From positions 1-64,000 of the forward strand of contig VTPC01090930.1 of the NCBI GenBank assembly GCA_011009095.1: 64,000 nucleotides of DNA. The letters are read 5' to 3'. The notes under the pieces were generated by a model. That model saw only the letters and a list, made by a program, of their open reading frames with translations, did no database searches and was not told the DNA's origin. Origin of the DNA: Ignelater luminosus (lineage: Eukaryota; Arthropoda; Insecta; Coleoptera; Elateridae). This document shows, piece by piece, positions 23,734 through 33,907 of this stretch (position 1 is its first letter; the number at the start of each line of letters is the position of its first letter). Position numbers and translations under genes: made by a program.

Positions 23734-25812
23734 CTACTGTTTTTTGCCTTTTGCTTTAGTTTTCCAGTCCATAGTTCTCAGCTTTGCAATATCTTCTTGG
23801 ACTTCTTTCTTGCATCTTGGTTTTGGTCTTCCTCTTCTTCCCACTGGTAATCTCACTACATCGCCTATCCATCTTATTCTGCTTGCTTTCGCCACTCCCA
23901 CCAATTTTGATTCCTTGTACAACTCTTGCAACTCTTAGTTAGTTCTTCTTACCCATCTTCCTCGTACTATTCCGCCAAATATCTTCCTTAAACTCTTCCT
24001 TTCTTATATTGCCAACACGTTCTCTTCTTTTGTATTGATTGACCACACTTCAGTTCCATATGTTACCACTGGACGCACTATTGTTTTATATATACGGATC
24101 TTTGCTGATCTTGAGAACACTCTACACTTTAGTAACTTGCTTAAGGCAAACACACACTTATTACCGGCCATTAATCTTGCTTGCATTTCTTTATTACTTC
24201 CAGGTTTCCTCGTAAACACCACCCCGAGGTAGGTGAACATGTTCACCTCTTCAAAATCATATTCTTGATTATCGACTTGTACTTTTAGCTGGCTGTTATC
24301 TTTAATTTCCTTATCATTCCATGTCATGTATTTTGTTTTCTTTTCATTTATTTGGAGACCTATTTTCTTTACCGCAGTTAGCAAACGACCCACTATTTCC
24401 TTCAGCTCCTTTTTATTTCTTGTGATCAAAGCTACATCATCTGCAAATGCTAAGCACTGATGTTTTTTATGGTATATCAACCCATCTCTATTAATGTTTG
24501 CTTCTCTTACTACTATCTCTAGGGCCAAGTTGAATAATATAGAAGATAAGGGACCCCCCTGCATTAGTCCGTTATTCACTTCAGATTTTCGTGTTAATTC
24601 GCCCTCTACTCTAACCATATTTTCTGTTTTCTCTAGTGTCATTCTTACCAACTTTACAAGTTTACTGCTTATGCCTAGTTTTTTCATTGCATTATACAGT
24701 TGTGGTTTTTTAATGCTGTCGTAGGTTTGTTTAAAATCAATAAATAGTATGTGGGTGTCCTTTTGAAATTCAAGACTTTCTGCCTGTATTTCTTTGAAGA
24801 CAAATATTTGATCAGTTACTGCTCTTCCTTTACGAAACCCAGCTTGGTATTCTCCTATTGCAAATTCTGTTTTATCCGTTAATCTGTTCTTTATACAGGT
24901 GGCTAATATTTTATACGCGACATTTAGAAGCGCTATGCCTCTGTAGTTATCACACTCTGCTTTTGAACCTTTTTTGTGGATAGGGCATATAATCGCCTGA
25001 GACCATTTTTGTGGCATCCTTTCTTCTTTACATGTCAGCTTTATTATATGGTGCATTGCTTCATATAATTCTTCTTCGCCACTTTTGAACATTTCCGCTG
25101 TTAGTCCATCCTTTCCAGCACCTCTATTGTTTTTTAAATTTTTTATTATTTTGGCAACTTCTTTTAGAGTAGGTGTCTGTTTATTACCTTCTGTTATTTT
25201 CTTCTCTTGTGGTCTCTACGTCTTATTGTTCTTTATAGCTTAGTAATCGTTGAAAATATTTTGCCCAAATTTCCAGCACTTCATGTTTTTCCGATTTTAT
25301 CTCATCCTTCTCATTCTTGTAAAATATTGCTCTACTTTAGTATCCTTTCTTTAATTTATTTGTTCCCTAGTAAAAATTCCTTATCTTCTTGTTCTTATAA
25401 TGGTTTTTGATTTCACTGATAAGCTTTTCATTGTTTTCTTTTTTCATTCTACATATTTTTTTTACATTTCTTCTGCTGCTCATGGTATTTACTTCGTCTT
25501 TCGTCGGTTCTGGTCTCAGTTTTTTTCTTTTTGCTATTTCTCTCTCAAATTCCTCATCAAACCAGTCTGCATTTCTCGTTACTTGCTTTTCTGTTTGTAG
25601 GGTTTTAATTGCTTGCGTCATTGTTAATATTATTGTTTGCTACATATCTCTATTTCTTTCTTTTCATGTATGTTAGTAAGTTTCCACTGCATTTCCTGTG
25701 CATATTTTGTCTGTGCTGCTGGACGGTTTAATTTATCTTCTTTTCTTCTTACCGCTTTCGTTTGGCTATTCCTATTATATGGGAGTGCAGTTAAAAGTAG
25801 GTTTAACAACAA
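23734..25812 (-). pseudogene. non-LTR retrotransposon ORF2, 5'-truncated, with a long intact reverse-transcriptase stretch
   Basis: The coding order on the minus strand is as follows. From 25812, linker with QTKAVRRKEDKLNR. Then 25621-25367 with NADWFDEEFEREIAKRKKL (the WFDEEC..... block after the endonuclease). Then an uninterrupted 362-codon frame, 25092-24004, spanning WSQAIICPIHKKGSK, YRGIALLNVAYKIL, GEYQAGFRKGRAVTDQIF, FIDFKQTYDSI, NNGLMQGGPLSSILFNLALE, AFADDVALIT (active site FADD intact) and FTYLGVVFT. The C-terminal tail (23931-23734) holds IRWIGDVVRLPVGRRGRPK. Frameshifts or stops separate these blocks at about 25620, 25370-25100 and 24000-23940. No endonuclease is present, consistent with 5' truncation. 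The RT core is the best preserved LINE coding piece in the window. Confidence 0.93.
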
Positions 25813-26172
25813 TTTATTTTCCAGTACTATGTGTTCAGCAAAATTAAATACAACGTTTATTCAAGAACTATTTTATATTAAAGAAATACTTCTTGAGCTT
25901 CTCAAAGTGTTTCTCTCTTGCTGACAGATTTGACTGATATTTTTCTTTATCAAAGCTGTATTGGTTTATCTAATGTTTTAGAATTTCTTGGCTAAAGAGG
26001 AGACACGATTGGGAAAACACAGTTCATATGTGAAAAGAAAGCACAGGATTAGAAAAGTACGATCGTAAGTGGCTTCCTAAAATTATAATACTTATATGCA
26101 AGCATAGATCTGAATGATATTGTTATATACTTATCTGTAGTGAGACCTGTCAGTCTTTTGGCATTTGAATAG
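25813..26172. other. LINE 5' flank, unassigned
   Basis: No motifs are seen. The 5' truncation point of the LINE should lie near 25812. Confidence 0.5.
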
Positions 26173-26550
26173 TGTAACGCGCCACCCCTAGAATATTCTA
26201 GAAAAGGCCCGAACAGTCTCGAACAAGCTGGTCGAATATACAGGAGAAATCTCGAACTATCGAGAACTCCACCGTCGAATGTTCCAGAAGGAACGCGAAC
26301 TTTCTGGGCTAATCAAGAACCACGCGGAAACGAATATAAGGCGGCGTTGACCGAGCAGAAGCCAGTTCTACAGTCAAGCAGCTAGTAGTTACGAACGAAA
26401 TAAATGTTAATTCGTGATAAATAAATTCTTCTGTACATAAATAAATAAATAATTTAGTGTAAATAAATACTTGAAGTAAATTGTAATAAATAAAGTGAAA
26501 ATAAATATTATTAAATATAAATAAACATTTTATATAAAAAGAACATTACA
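26173..26550. mobile_element. solo LTR, 378 bp
   Basis: The block begins TGTAACGCGCC and ends GAACATTACA, so the termini are the 5-bp inverted pair TGTAA/TTACA. A 4-bp direct repeat, ATAG, flanks it at 26169-26172 and 26551-26554. Inside are a TATA-like ATATAAGG (26334-26341) followed by GC-rich sequence, and numerous AATAAA motifs in the right third, as in a U3-R-U5 layout. No internal coding region or second LTR of this type is present, so recombination between LTRs probably removed the body. A 4-bp duplication suits Ty3/gypsy-type integrases. The plus orientation is inferred from the TATA and AATAAA order. Confidence 0.85.
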
Positions 26551-26814
26551 ATAGTTTGGGATAACTAGTTGTGCAGTTGCTACCTCCTGATTGTTTGCTG
26601 CGGAAAGTGTTTTCTCAGTTTTTTTCCAAATATCTCGGAAACTATTAATTTACAGCTTACCTTACTCTATAAACAATTAGAGAACGTAGAATTTTACACG
26701 AAAAAGGTCCTATGTGTTTGTTTGATACACTCAATAGTTTAGGAGATATAGAGGAGTGAAATATTAAACAAATTGTTGTTCTGAATAAAACGCAAATTTG
26801 TATGTTTTACGTCA
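26551..26814. other. non-coding sequence with a repeat shared with 31897-31935
   Basis: About 36 bp at 26615-26650 (TCAGTTTTTTTCCAAATATC region) match the reverse complement of 31897-31935. This may be the untranslated part of a transposon; no frame is open. Confidence 0.45.
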
Positions 26815-27270
26815 TCAGATGTACTTAACGACACTGTTGCAAATCAACCAGTGCAAAGAGAGCTCAAGTTGGCTACTCTATCTACAACAAAAGCAGCAGC
26901 AAGAGAACACTCACTGAGAATGTATCATCAAGTGCAAAAGTGGCGTAGGTGCAAGAAAGATCCTCTGAAATGGATATGGAAGAAGGTCGGTAGGCATTTG
27001 TGCCCAACAACGTCTCTTGCTGCTGCCCCAGAACACTTGCTACACATCATCTCTTGTTCATGCTCAGGTGACTGGCTGAACAATTGCGAGTATCGAAGAA
27101 GTGGCCTTCAGTGCACAACCACGTGCACCAACTGCGCTGGATACGAATGCAGCAATACAGAGCTTGATTGTAATGAGGAATAGGATTTAGTGCTACCACA
27201 TGAAGAGGACGAGCAAGAACCTTCTCTGATAATGGATCTAGATAGTGATGATTCCTGGCTTGGGAGCTAA
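26815..27270 (+). pseudogene. C-terminal part of an unnamed repeat-associated protein with a cysteine-rich tail
   Basis: An open frame runs to a TAG at 27181-27183. It contains TTKAAAREHSLRMYHQVQKW, then WKKVGRHLCPTTSLAAAPEHL, then a cysteine cluster: SCSC, then C.YRRSGLQC, then TTCTNCAGYEC. This arrangement (AA..H..R.Y.Q...W, then P.....APE.LL..I.C.C....C...C.CR..GL.C...C..C) recurs in uncharacterised, multi-copy arthropod proteins. The cysteines probably bind metal. An acidic stretch follows in another frame to about 27270. The N-terminal part of the protein is missing, and I cannot name the family or a function. Confidence 0.6.
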
Positions 27271-27741
27271 TTTTACTGTACTAGGGTTAAGTAGGGCAAG
27301 TGGGAATCCGAGGCTAGTGAAAACGCGTCTAGTAATGCGAAACACTCTGGCAACAATGTCCACCTGTTGGTATCATACTGCTACGTGATCATATTCTAAT
27401 GTGACGCCGTAATATATTGGTCGCTGAGCGAGTGGTTTACTGTTGACATTGTAACAAGTGAATTTGTGTATGCTCAGTGTTGGACCATTAAAATTCTCTC
27501 TTGCCCCACGGAAAACAGAAGCAGAAAACTTTAAAGTAGGATCTGTTTCATGTAATTCCTGTATTTATTTATGTTTGTCCCAGCGCTCAAAATGCGTTTT
27601 AAAACATAACCGTAAGGACCACGCATTAATTCGTATGTTCTCTCTTGTCCCTTGGAAGAATCCCTGGGGAAGTGCAAATCTGTAAGTATTCCTAATTTAC
27701 AAACATTTGTAGGATTGAAAATAGGGTGCAAGTACGAGTGA
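27271..27741. other. probable 5' non-coding part of the Tigger element
   Basis: GGGCAAGTGGGAATCC-like text near 27296-27312 and CTTGCCCCACGG near 27492 lie in opposite sense, but I could not define terminal repeats. No coding motif. Confidence 0.35.
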
Positions 27742-29430
27742 AAGAGTCAGCGTGCCAAAGGCCACTCCACGGAGCAGTTAGAGCAGGCGTTAAACAAACT
27801 TAAAGCCGGGTTCATTACATTGCATCGAGCATCAAACAAGTATTGCATCCCCAAAACAACACTCCATACTCATTTAGCAGGAAAATGTGACCAAAACAAC
27901 ACATCAATGGGAAGAGCACCTGTGCTTCCCAATGAAGCAAAGTTGAAGTTGGCAGAAGGGCTGAAAATACTTAAGAACTGGGGATTTGGATTGTTCCGCA
28001 GTGAAGTATTGCTGCTTATCTCAGAATATGTCACCGAAAATAAATTAGAAACACCATTCAAAAGCAATACGCTAGGAGAGGACTGGTTTATTAACTTCAA
28101 AAAACGTCACCATTTATCCATAAAGAAACCCCAAACCCTTAAATTTGCTAGAAAAATAATGACCGACCCATTGAAAAGACGTTGGATGGTCTGCAATTAC
28201 ACAACAAGCCACATCGTATTTGGAACATGAGTGAGACCAACTTGTATTTAAATCCGTCGAAAACAAAAATCGTTGGAGAAAGAAACAAACCATGTGCGAG
28301 AGTAACATCAAGGCCAGGCTCTCAAGGGAAAATTTGTATGGAACCAATAGGTGACTGATGAAGGTGAGGATGGCCCTCAGAAAGGATTGGATGGAAACTC
28401 ACATATTCCACAATTATTCTGAAAAATCCTTTTTGCCTGCTATTGGGGAAGAAAGGCCAGTTTTGATAATTTATAATGGTCACAATACCTATGTAGATTA
28501 CAGAGTTATACCATTAGCTAAAGGAAACAATGTAACTATCCTCAAGCTTCCCTGTCACACTTCATACTTACTGCAGCCATTGGATTTGGCAGTCTTCAAA
28601 CCTCTAAAAAGCGACTGGGATCGGAGGCTGGTGAAATGGTAGAGACAACACCAGGAGCAGAAAATACCAAAAAAAACAATTTTCGCAGCTCAGAGACACA
28701 AAACCTGAAATTATTGCGTCGGGTTTTAGAAAGGCCGGTATTCACCCGTTTAATTCTGATGTGATTTCTAAAGAAAAATACGATCTTGCGTCCCTGAAAC
28801 GCTGGGAAAATATCAATCAGGCCACTACCTCTAGGCACAATGAAGATGACAGCGTAGAATGGGGGAGTAGCGTACAGGCAGGCACTTCCAAAGGAACAAT
28901 CAGTCAGGAAGAAGCTATTAGGAAAAACATCGATACTGCGGAGGACAAAATAATTGCAAGATCAAAAGAACAAAGATGCACTTTCTTACTTTAGAACGCT
29001 TGATTCTGGAGAAAGTAAAACAATCTACGCTTATGAAACCTGTAAAATGTAGGAGAGTTGCCAAGGGTGCGAGAGTGATCACTTCTGAAAAGGCACTGCA
29101 AAGATTTAAGGATTCTCAAGAACGTACTTCCAAAGTTATTAAACGTGATCCACTTAAGAAACATAAAGGAAGTTCTAGCAGCAACGATGAAAGCATTGAA
29201 CGGCAGCTTCTTTCTAGTTTAGATTCTTCAGATGAAGATACTGTAGAGGTTGAAGATCAAGATAAAAACGTTATACCTCAAAACAGAATTGCGAGTGTTG
29301 GGTAATGGATTTTAATAAAGCACTGTGGCAAGCAAACCCTAAAGCATTTTGTAGATAAAGTGGAAGAAAAAGATAAAAAAGATGGTTGGAGAGTGAAGTT
29401 TCTAAGACGCCACAAAAGTGGAGAAATTTG
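27742..29430 (+). pseudogene. pogo/Tigger-like transposase, catalytic residues lost
   Basis: A Psq-type helix-turn-helix is readable from 27742 (HSTEQLEQALNKLKAG, then ASNKYCIPKTTLHTHLAGK). It is followed by a CENP-B-like DNA-binding segment (KLAEGLKILKNWGFGLFRSEV, then GEDWFINFKKRHHLSIKKP). The DDE domain follows with damage. WNMSET has Ser where the first Asp belongs. After an apparent deletion near 28340, RPVLIIYNGHNTY has Asn for the second Asp of the canonical DGH. LQPLDLAVFKPLK keeps the third block. Further on are ASGFRKAGIHPFN, KYDLASLKRWEN and a C-terminal block HFVDKVEEKDKKDGWRVKFLRRH near 29350-29415. Frames change near 28215, 28640 and 28990. Both substitutions in the active site mean it is inactive regardless of the frameshifts. 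Confidence 0.9.
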
Positions 29431-31026
29431 TCTATCCCTACACTGTGGCGCGAACAAACCAGTCATATAGATTGCTATTTTTGTTTGATTGCTCCTCTTA
29501 CCAATGGTATTTCTAAAAAAAGAAGAAGTCTGCTATTGTATATCTTACTTTTTTATCAGTCACTAGACATCAGAATCATTCTCTGTCAACCTCAGCTTTT
29601 CCACCATCTGAAAAAGTCGGCTGTGAATTGGATGACGATATTGTATCTAGCTCACAGTCATCTGCTAATGCTAAATCTGATGGCGAATTTGTCTGCAATG
29701 AATTAGTGACTTCACACAAAAATATGTCAATCTGAACTGAATGATCTAGTTAGAGAGTTGGATCTGCCAAAAAACGAAGCCGAACCATTTAGATTCTAGT
29801 GTTTCAGTTTTATATTTTTGAACAAAATCGAAAAGCCTTGTTCCTTATTTTAAATTAGACAACTCGATTACAGTGTGTACTAGCGTTGAAGGGTTAATGG
29901 AAGAACTCAAAATTAACTATGACTCTGGAAACTGAAGACTTTTTATAGATGCCTCTAAATAAAGCTTCAAAGCTGTATTATTGCATATTGGAAACAAGCT
30001 ACCATCTATACCTATGGCATATACAACTAATGTAAAGGAAAGGTACGATAATTTCAAAAATATCTTGAAAAGTATCAAACACGAGACACATCAACGGCTT
30101 ATTTGTGGTGATTTGAAAGTAATTGCTATTTTGCTAGGGTGGTAACTTAGCTATTTTTTTAGAAACTATTTTTTTTGTTTGTGTTTTATTAGGTTTTCAA
30201 TTAGGGTTCACAAAATATTGTTGTTTTCTTTGCGAGTGGGACATTAGAAAAAGAGATCTCCGCTATAAAACAAAAGGTCTGGCCAAAACGCATAGTTTTA
30301 AGTAGGCACCAAAAACGTTAAATACGAACCTTTGGTAAGACCTGAAAAAGTCATTCTTTTGCCTCTGCACATTAAATTGGCGGTGATGAAGAAGTTGGTC
30401 AAAGCCATAAATAAGGACGGCAATGCTGATTTTTATCTTCGACCTAAAGTAAAAGAAGGAGTGTTTGTCGGACCTCTGATACTAAAGTTATTTAATGATC
30501 CTCAGTTTGATGCAGTGTTAACAGGACTAGAAAAGAATTCATTAGACAGTTTTAAAATGGTTGTAACAAACTTTTTGGGCAATAATAGAGAGGAAAACTA
30601 CATCCAGTTAGTGGAAAACATGTTGTCATATTGCAACCTAAAGTGGAACATGGCGAGCGCTTCCATTAAGACATTTTATCAATAGAAAAACGTTTTCAAG
30701 GACGATGGAATCCTGAAATGCTCGCAGAGTACTGTTGGACCATAAAACGAGAAACTTCGAGCGAAATTTATAAGAGGCAATCAAAAAAACGGCGTTTTAA
30801 TAGTTTTTAATGTTTCTTCAATAAATTGTGCCACTTAAGCTTCAGTTTTTCTAAAAAATATAAGTATTTCTTGTTGTGAATATGAAATGTGAAACATAAA
30901 ATTTCTTATTTGAGCTAAGTTGCATAATTTCATGGTTCTTATTGCAAATACTAAGTCAAAAAAAAAAGAAAAAGCTACTTTTATCAAAGTTAGAGGAAAC
31001 AGTGTAAATTTTGTTGACCAGTGTAA
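29431..31026 (+). pseudogene. unnamed repeated protein family, copy A, 5'-truncated
   Basis: The recognisable family text begins at about 29440 with LWREQTSHIDCYFCLI, abutting the Tigger tail. It continues with SELNDLVRELDLPKNEAE (29730), FIDASK, then KAVLLHIGNKLPSIP and CGDLKVIAILLG (29940-30140). After a 51-bp T-rich interruption come FQLGFTKYCCFLCEWDIRKRD, NVKYEPLVRPEKVILLPLHIKL, KEGVFVGP, NFLGNNREENY, and a short-frame end with WNPEMLAEYCWTIKRE near 30710-30750. All of these have counterparts in copy B at 39.7-41.2 kb. The N-terminal zinc-binding part seen in copy B is absent. The non-coding 3' part ends with TTGACCAGTGT (31013-31023), as in copy B. Such proteins are common in arthropod assemblies but carry no function known to me. 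Confidence 0.75.
30142..30192 (+). other. intron-like insertion in copy A
   Basis: The segment starts GTAACT, has a long T-rich tract and ends TTTTATTAG. Copy B is continuous at the equivalent point (LLGFQRGYTKF near 40555-40590). Removing exactly this segment leaves a one-base mismatch to the expected frame, so it is an intron only if a small indel occurred as well. Confidence 0.45.
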
Positions 31027-32330
31027 TTAATAAATGTTTTTAAGTTTACTTAGCTTGATTTGATTATTTTTTTTTAGAAGTTCTTCAAAGTTGCAAACCA
31101 TTTATCAGGTGACCGGCATACCAACCCAATGCCGTGAATTAGTAAATTCACGATTTTGGCTTTAAATTTGTCTGTAATATTCACATTAATTTTTAAATTG
31201 ATCTCTTCGAATTTACTTAAGATTGGTGAGTAGTTTAAAAAAACGTATGATTACTAGTATTAAAGTTAATGTTTATTTTATTGCAATTTTCTTGAAAAAC
31301 ACTTTATAGTGCTGCGTTGCAAGTGGAAATGCTTGCCCAATTCTTTTGCTAGCGTTTCTTTCTAGTTGCTGTTACTCCGTAAGGCAACCCTTCCTAAATC
31401 ATATGACGAAAGTAACACAAAATCCTTATTGTTTCAGCGTTTAACATTAAAGACAAAACAATTAAATGCAGCGTCTACTTTTGTAGTTACACGAAACTGG
31501 TACGACTTTGATATTCATAGTTATCAATTTTCGTAATTTCTTGTCTCAAAAATGCTCAGAAATTGGAAAATTAACATTAGTACTAGCATGATATTCTCGT
31601 AGAATCAAAATTGCTCGTAAAGGTTCTATATGGGTACCTACTAGATATACTCCTTTCTACAACAGACTGTCTACACAATGTGACAAGTACCATCATATTA
31701 TTCAGAATTAGGTTTCATGGTCACAGCTTTAAAGAGTAGCGAGTGTACGAGGACAGTCTCTTGCATCAATTCCTAAAACACCTCAAACTTCAAATTCAAT
31801 TATCTCAAAAATAATCATTGCTAGGCAAAGATGAATGAATCGATTTTGTAGGAAATCTTGTTTAGTTTAACTTTGTACAGAATGTATTTTTTGTTAATAT
31901 TAATCTTTTCCGAGATATTTACAAAAAACTGAAAAAAGGGGATAAAATTGACAGATTTTGCCCTCTAACTACGCAAGCTCACCAAAAATGAGGGAACAAT
32001 TATGTTTCATACATCAGGAGACTTCCTTCACAAACCCTACACAACTTTTCTGGGGAAAACCCCTAATTTGACTATACTATAAGACTTTTTTGTTCTACCA
32101 ACTGTGAGTAATTATGATTCATGGTAATTTTATCAAGAAAGACGAGGTTTTATTACTGTAATGGTCTCATGCCTTTTTTTATTTCCAAAAGGTTTTATAA
32201 TATGGTTTTGTTTTGGTTAGGATATTACAACAATATTTTAAGCTTTAATTGAATGGCTTTTTGGCGGCTGGGCATACATGAATGTAATAAATTAAAATTA
32301 TAAAAATGCCAGTACAACTTTTGGCATGTC
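31027..32330. other. unassigned sequence
   Basis: Apart from 31897-31935 (inverted match to 26615-26650), nothing is recognised. The last five bases, ATGTC (32326-32330), are the target duplication of the LTR element. Confidence 0.5.
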
Positions 32331-32517
32331 TGTTATGTATATGCATGTGTGGCAATAGTGTAAGTTTAGTAACTAATGTAAGTTAGGTTAGCCACTTAAT
32401 CAGAAATGATATATACACTCAAGAAGTATGTAGAATCCAAGATGGATGTTAATGTTTTTGTCATGATATTGATATAATAAAATATATAAAATTAAACGTG
32501 GATTTTATAACAAAACA
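32331..32517 (+). repeat. 5' LTR
   Basis: The LTR runs from TGTTATG to AACAAAACA. It contains the AATAAAATATATAAA tract near the right side. It differs from the 3' LTR by two substitutions (near 32471 and 32494). Confidence 0.95.
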
Positions 32518-32530
32518 TGGTGTCAGGTAC
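32518..32530 (+). promoter_or_regulatory. primer binding site
   Basis: TGGTGTCAG directly follows the 5' LTR. It is complementary to a tRNA 3' end reading CTGACACCA, as found in some tRNA-Leu. Only about nine bases match, so the tRNA identity is tentative. Confidence 0.7.
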
Positions 32531-32642
32531 TTGGAAATCAAGTTAAAAACTGTTGAAAAATAAAGAAAAGTGAAAAAAAACCGGAAAATTGAATAACGGT
32601 AATTATTGAACACGTGGTTCAGCAAAATAAAAAATTGAAAAA

Positions 32643-33461
32643 ATGGATTTCAAACCACCTTCTCCACTTGAATTGAAAGGATCGGTTGATAACTGGAATG
32701 TTTGGAAGCAACAATTCGACTTCTATTTAAAAGCAACTAAAATGGATAAAGAAGAGGAATCAGTAAAGATTGCGATTCTCATGACAGCAATAGGTATGGA
32801 AGGTCTTGTAATTTATAATATATTAACTGAAAACGAGAGATCAACACTATCAAAAATCTTGGAAAATTTAGATAATCATTTTATACCCAAGATCAATTCT
32901 ACAATGGAAACTTTTAAATTCAATAATATAATTCAAAAAGAGGGTCAAACCATAGAAAATTATGTCACAGAACTGCCACAGCAAGCGCAGCTATGTGAAT
33001 TTAAATGTACAAAGTGCAATACCAGCGTTGAAGATAGAATGATTAAAGAATGTTTAATCATAGGTATAAACGACAAACAGGTTCAGCAACGACTCATCAG
33101 AGAACAAAAATTAACCTTGGAAAAAATTAAAGATTATTGTCAATCGGTAGAATTGTCAAAAGAGCATGTTAAACTTCTAAATCCAGAGCATGTAGATGCA
33201 GTAAAGTTTAAATATAAAAATTATAATGAAAGCAAGTGTAAAAGATGTTTAACAAGTCATCAACGAAACAAGTGCCCTGCGTACAATAAAGTTTGCAGCA
33301 GATGTCACAAGCGTAATGATTTTGCTAAGGCTTGTATCACATCATTAAGAAAATTAAATCAAGAAACTGAGTGTGAACAAGAAAAGAAGACTCAAAAGAA
33401 AGTCACAAAAGTTGAAGAGGTTAATCGAGAAGAAGATGAAGCAGAAGACAACATGGTTTAA
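32643..33461 (+). CDS. gag-like protein, 272 aa, two zinc knuckles
   Basis: The frame opens at the first ATG after the primer site (MDFKPPSPLEL). The N-terminal half is a capsid-like helical region (WNVWKQQFDFYLKATKM, then YVTELPQQAQLCEF). Two nucleic-acid-binding knuckles lie at residues 199-231: C-x2-C-x3-H-x4-C, then C-x2-C-x4-D-x4-C. In the second, the metal-binding His is Asp (GAT at 33318-33320). A Lys/Glu-rich tail follows. The TAA at 33459-33461 is followed in the same frame by the protease region without any overlap, so either this stop is a mutation in a gag-pol fusion or read-through is used. Structural role: packages element RNA in a cytoplasmic particle. Confidence 0.9.
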   Translation: MDFKPPSPLELKGSVDNWNVWKQQFDFYLKATKMDKEEESVKIAILMTAIGMEGLVIYNILTENERSTLSKILENLDNHFIPKINSTMETFKFNNIIQKEGQTIENYVTELPQQAQLCEFKCTKCNTSVEDRMIKECLIIGINDKQVQQRLIREQKLTLEKIKDYCQSVELSKEHVKLLNPEHVDAVKFKYKNYNESKCKRCLTSHQRNKCPAYNKVCSRCHKRNDFAKACITSLRKLNQETECEQEKKTQKKVTKVEEVNREEDEAEDNMV

Positions 33462-33907
33462 ATTACCACAGTTACAGAAGTGCACAGCATTAAAAATCAA
33501 GAAGTAATGGGTTGGTACGAGAAACTCCAAGTGGAAGGAAAATGGGTTCAATTTAAGCTTGATAGTGGTGCAGAGTCCAGCATCTTGCCGTTATCCACAT
33601 ATGAACAGTTGGGTTCTCCCAGTACATTAGTATCGACTCCAGTAACATTGTTAACCTTTGGAAATTTCAAACTGCAACCTAAGGGTCAGGCAAGGTTATT
33701 ATGTAAATTTAAAGAATTTGAATGTAATACTAATTTTATAATAGTAGATTTTAATTGTCAACCTTTACTAGGATTAAGTGATTGTCTTAAATTTAATTTA
33801 TTTAAGAGAATTCATGATCTAGAAAAGCTTACTAATCTTTCAAAAAATGATTTATTAGTTAAGTACGAATCAGTTTTTCTAGGATTAGGAAAAATGCCAG
33901 GTTTACC
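33462..33907 (+). pseudogene. pol, aspartic protease domain
   Basis: The frame is the same as gag. LDSGAESSILP (33558-33590) holds the aspartic protease active site D-S-G-A, followed by the flap and the PLLGLSDCLKFNLF block. It would cleave the Gag-Pol precursor. The frame is broken at about 33909 by what looks like a two-base insertion just before the N-terminal RT segment. Confidence 0.88.
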
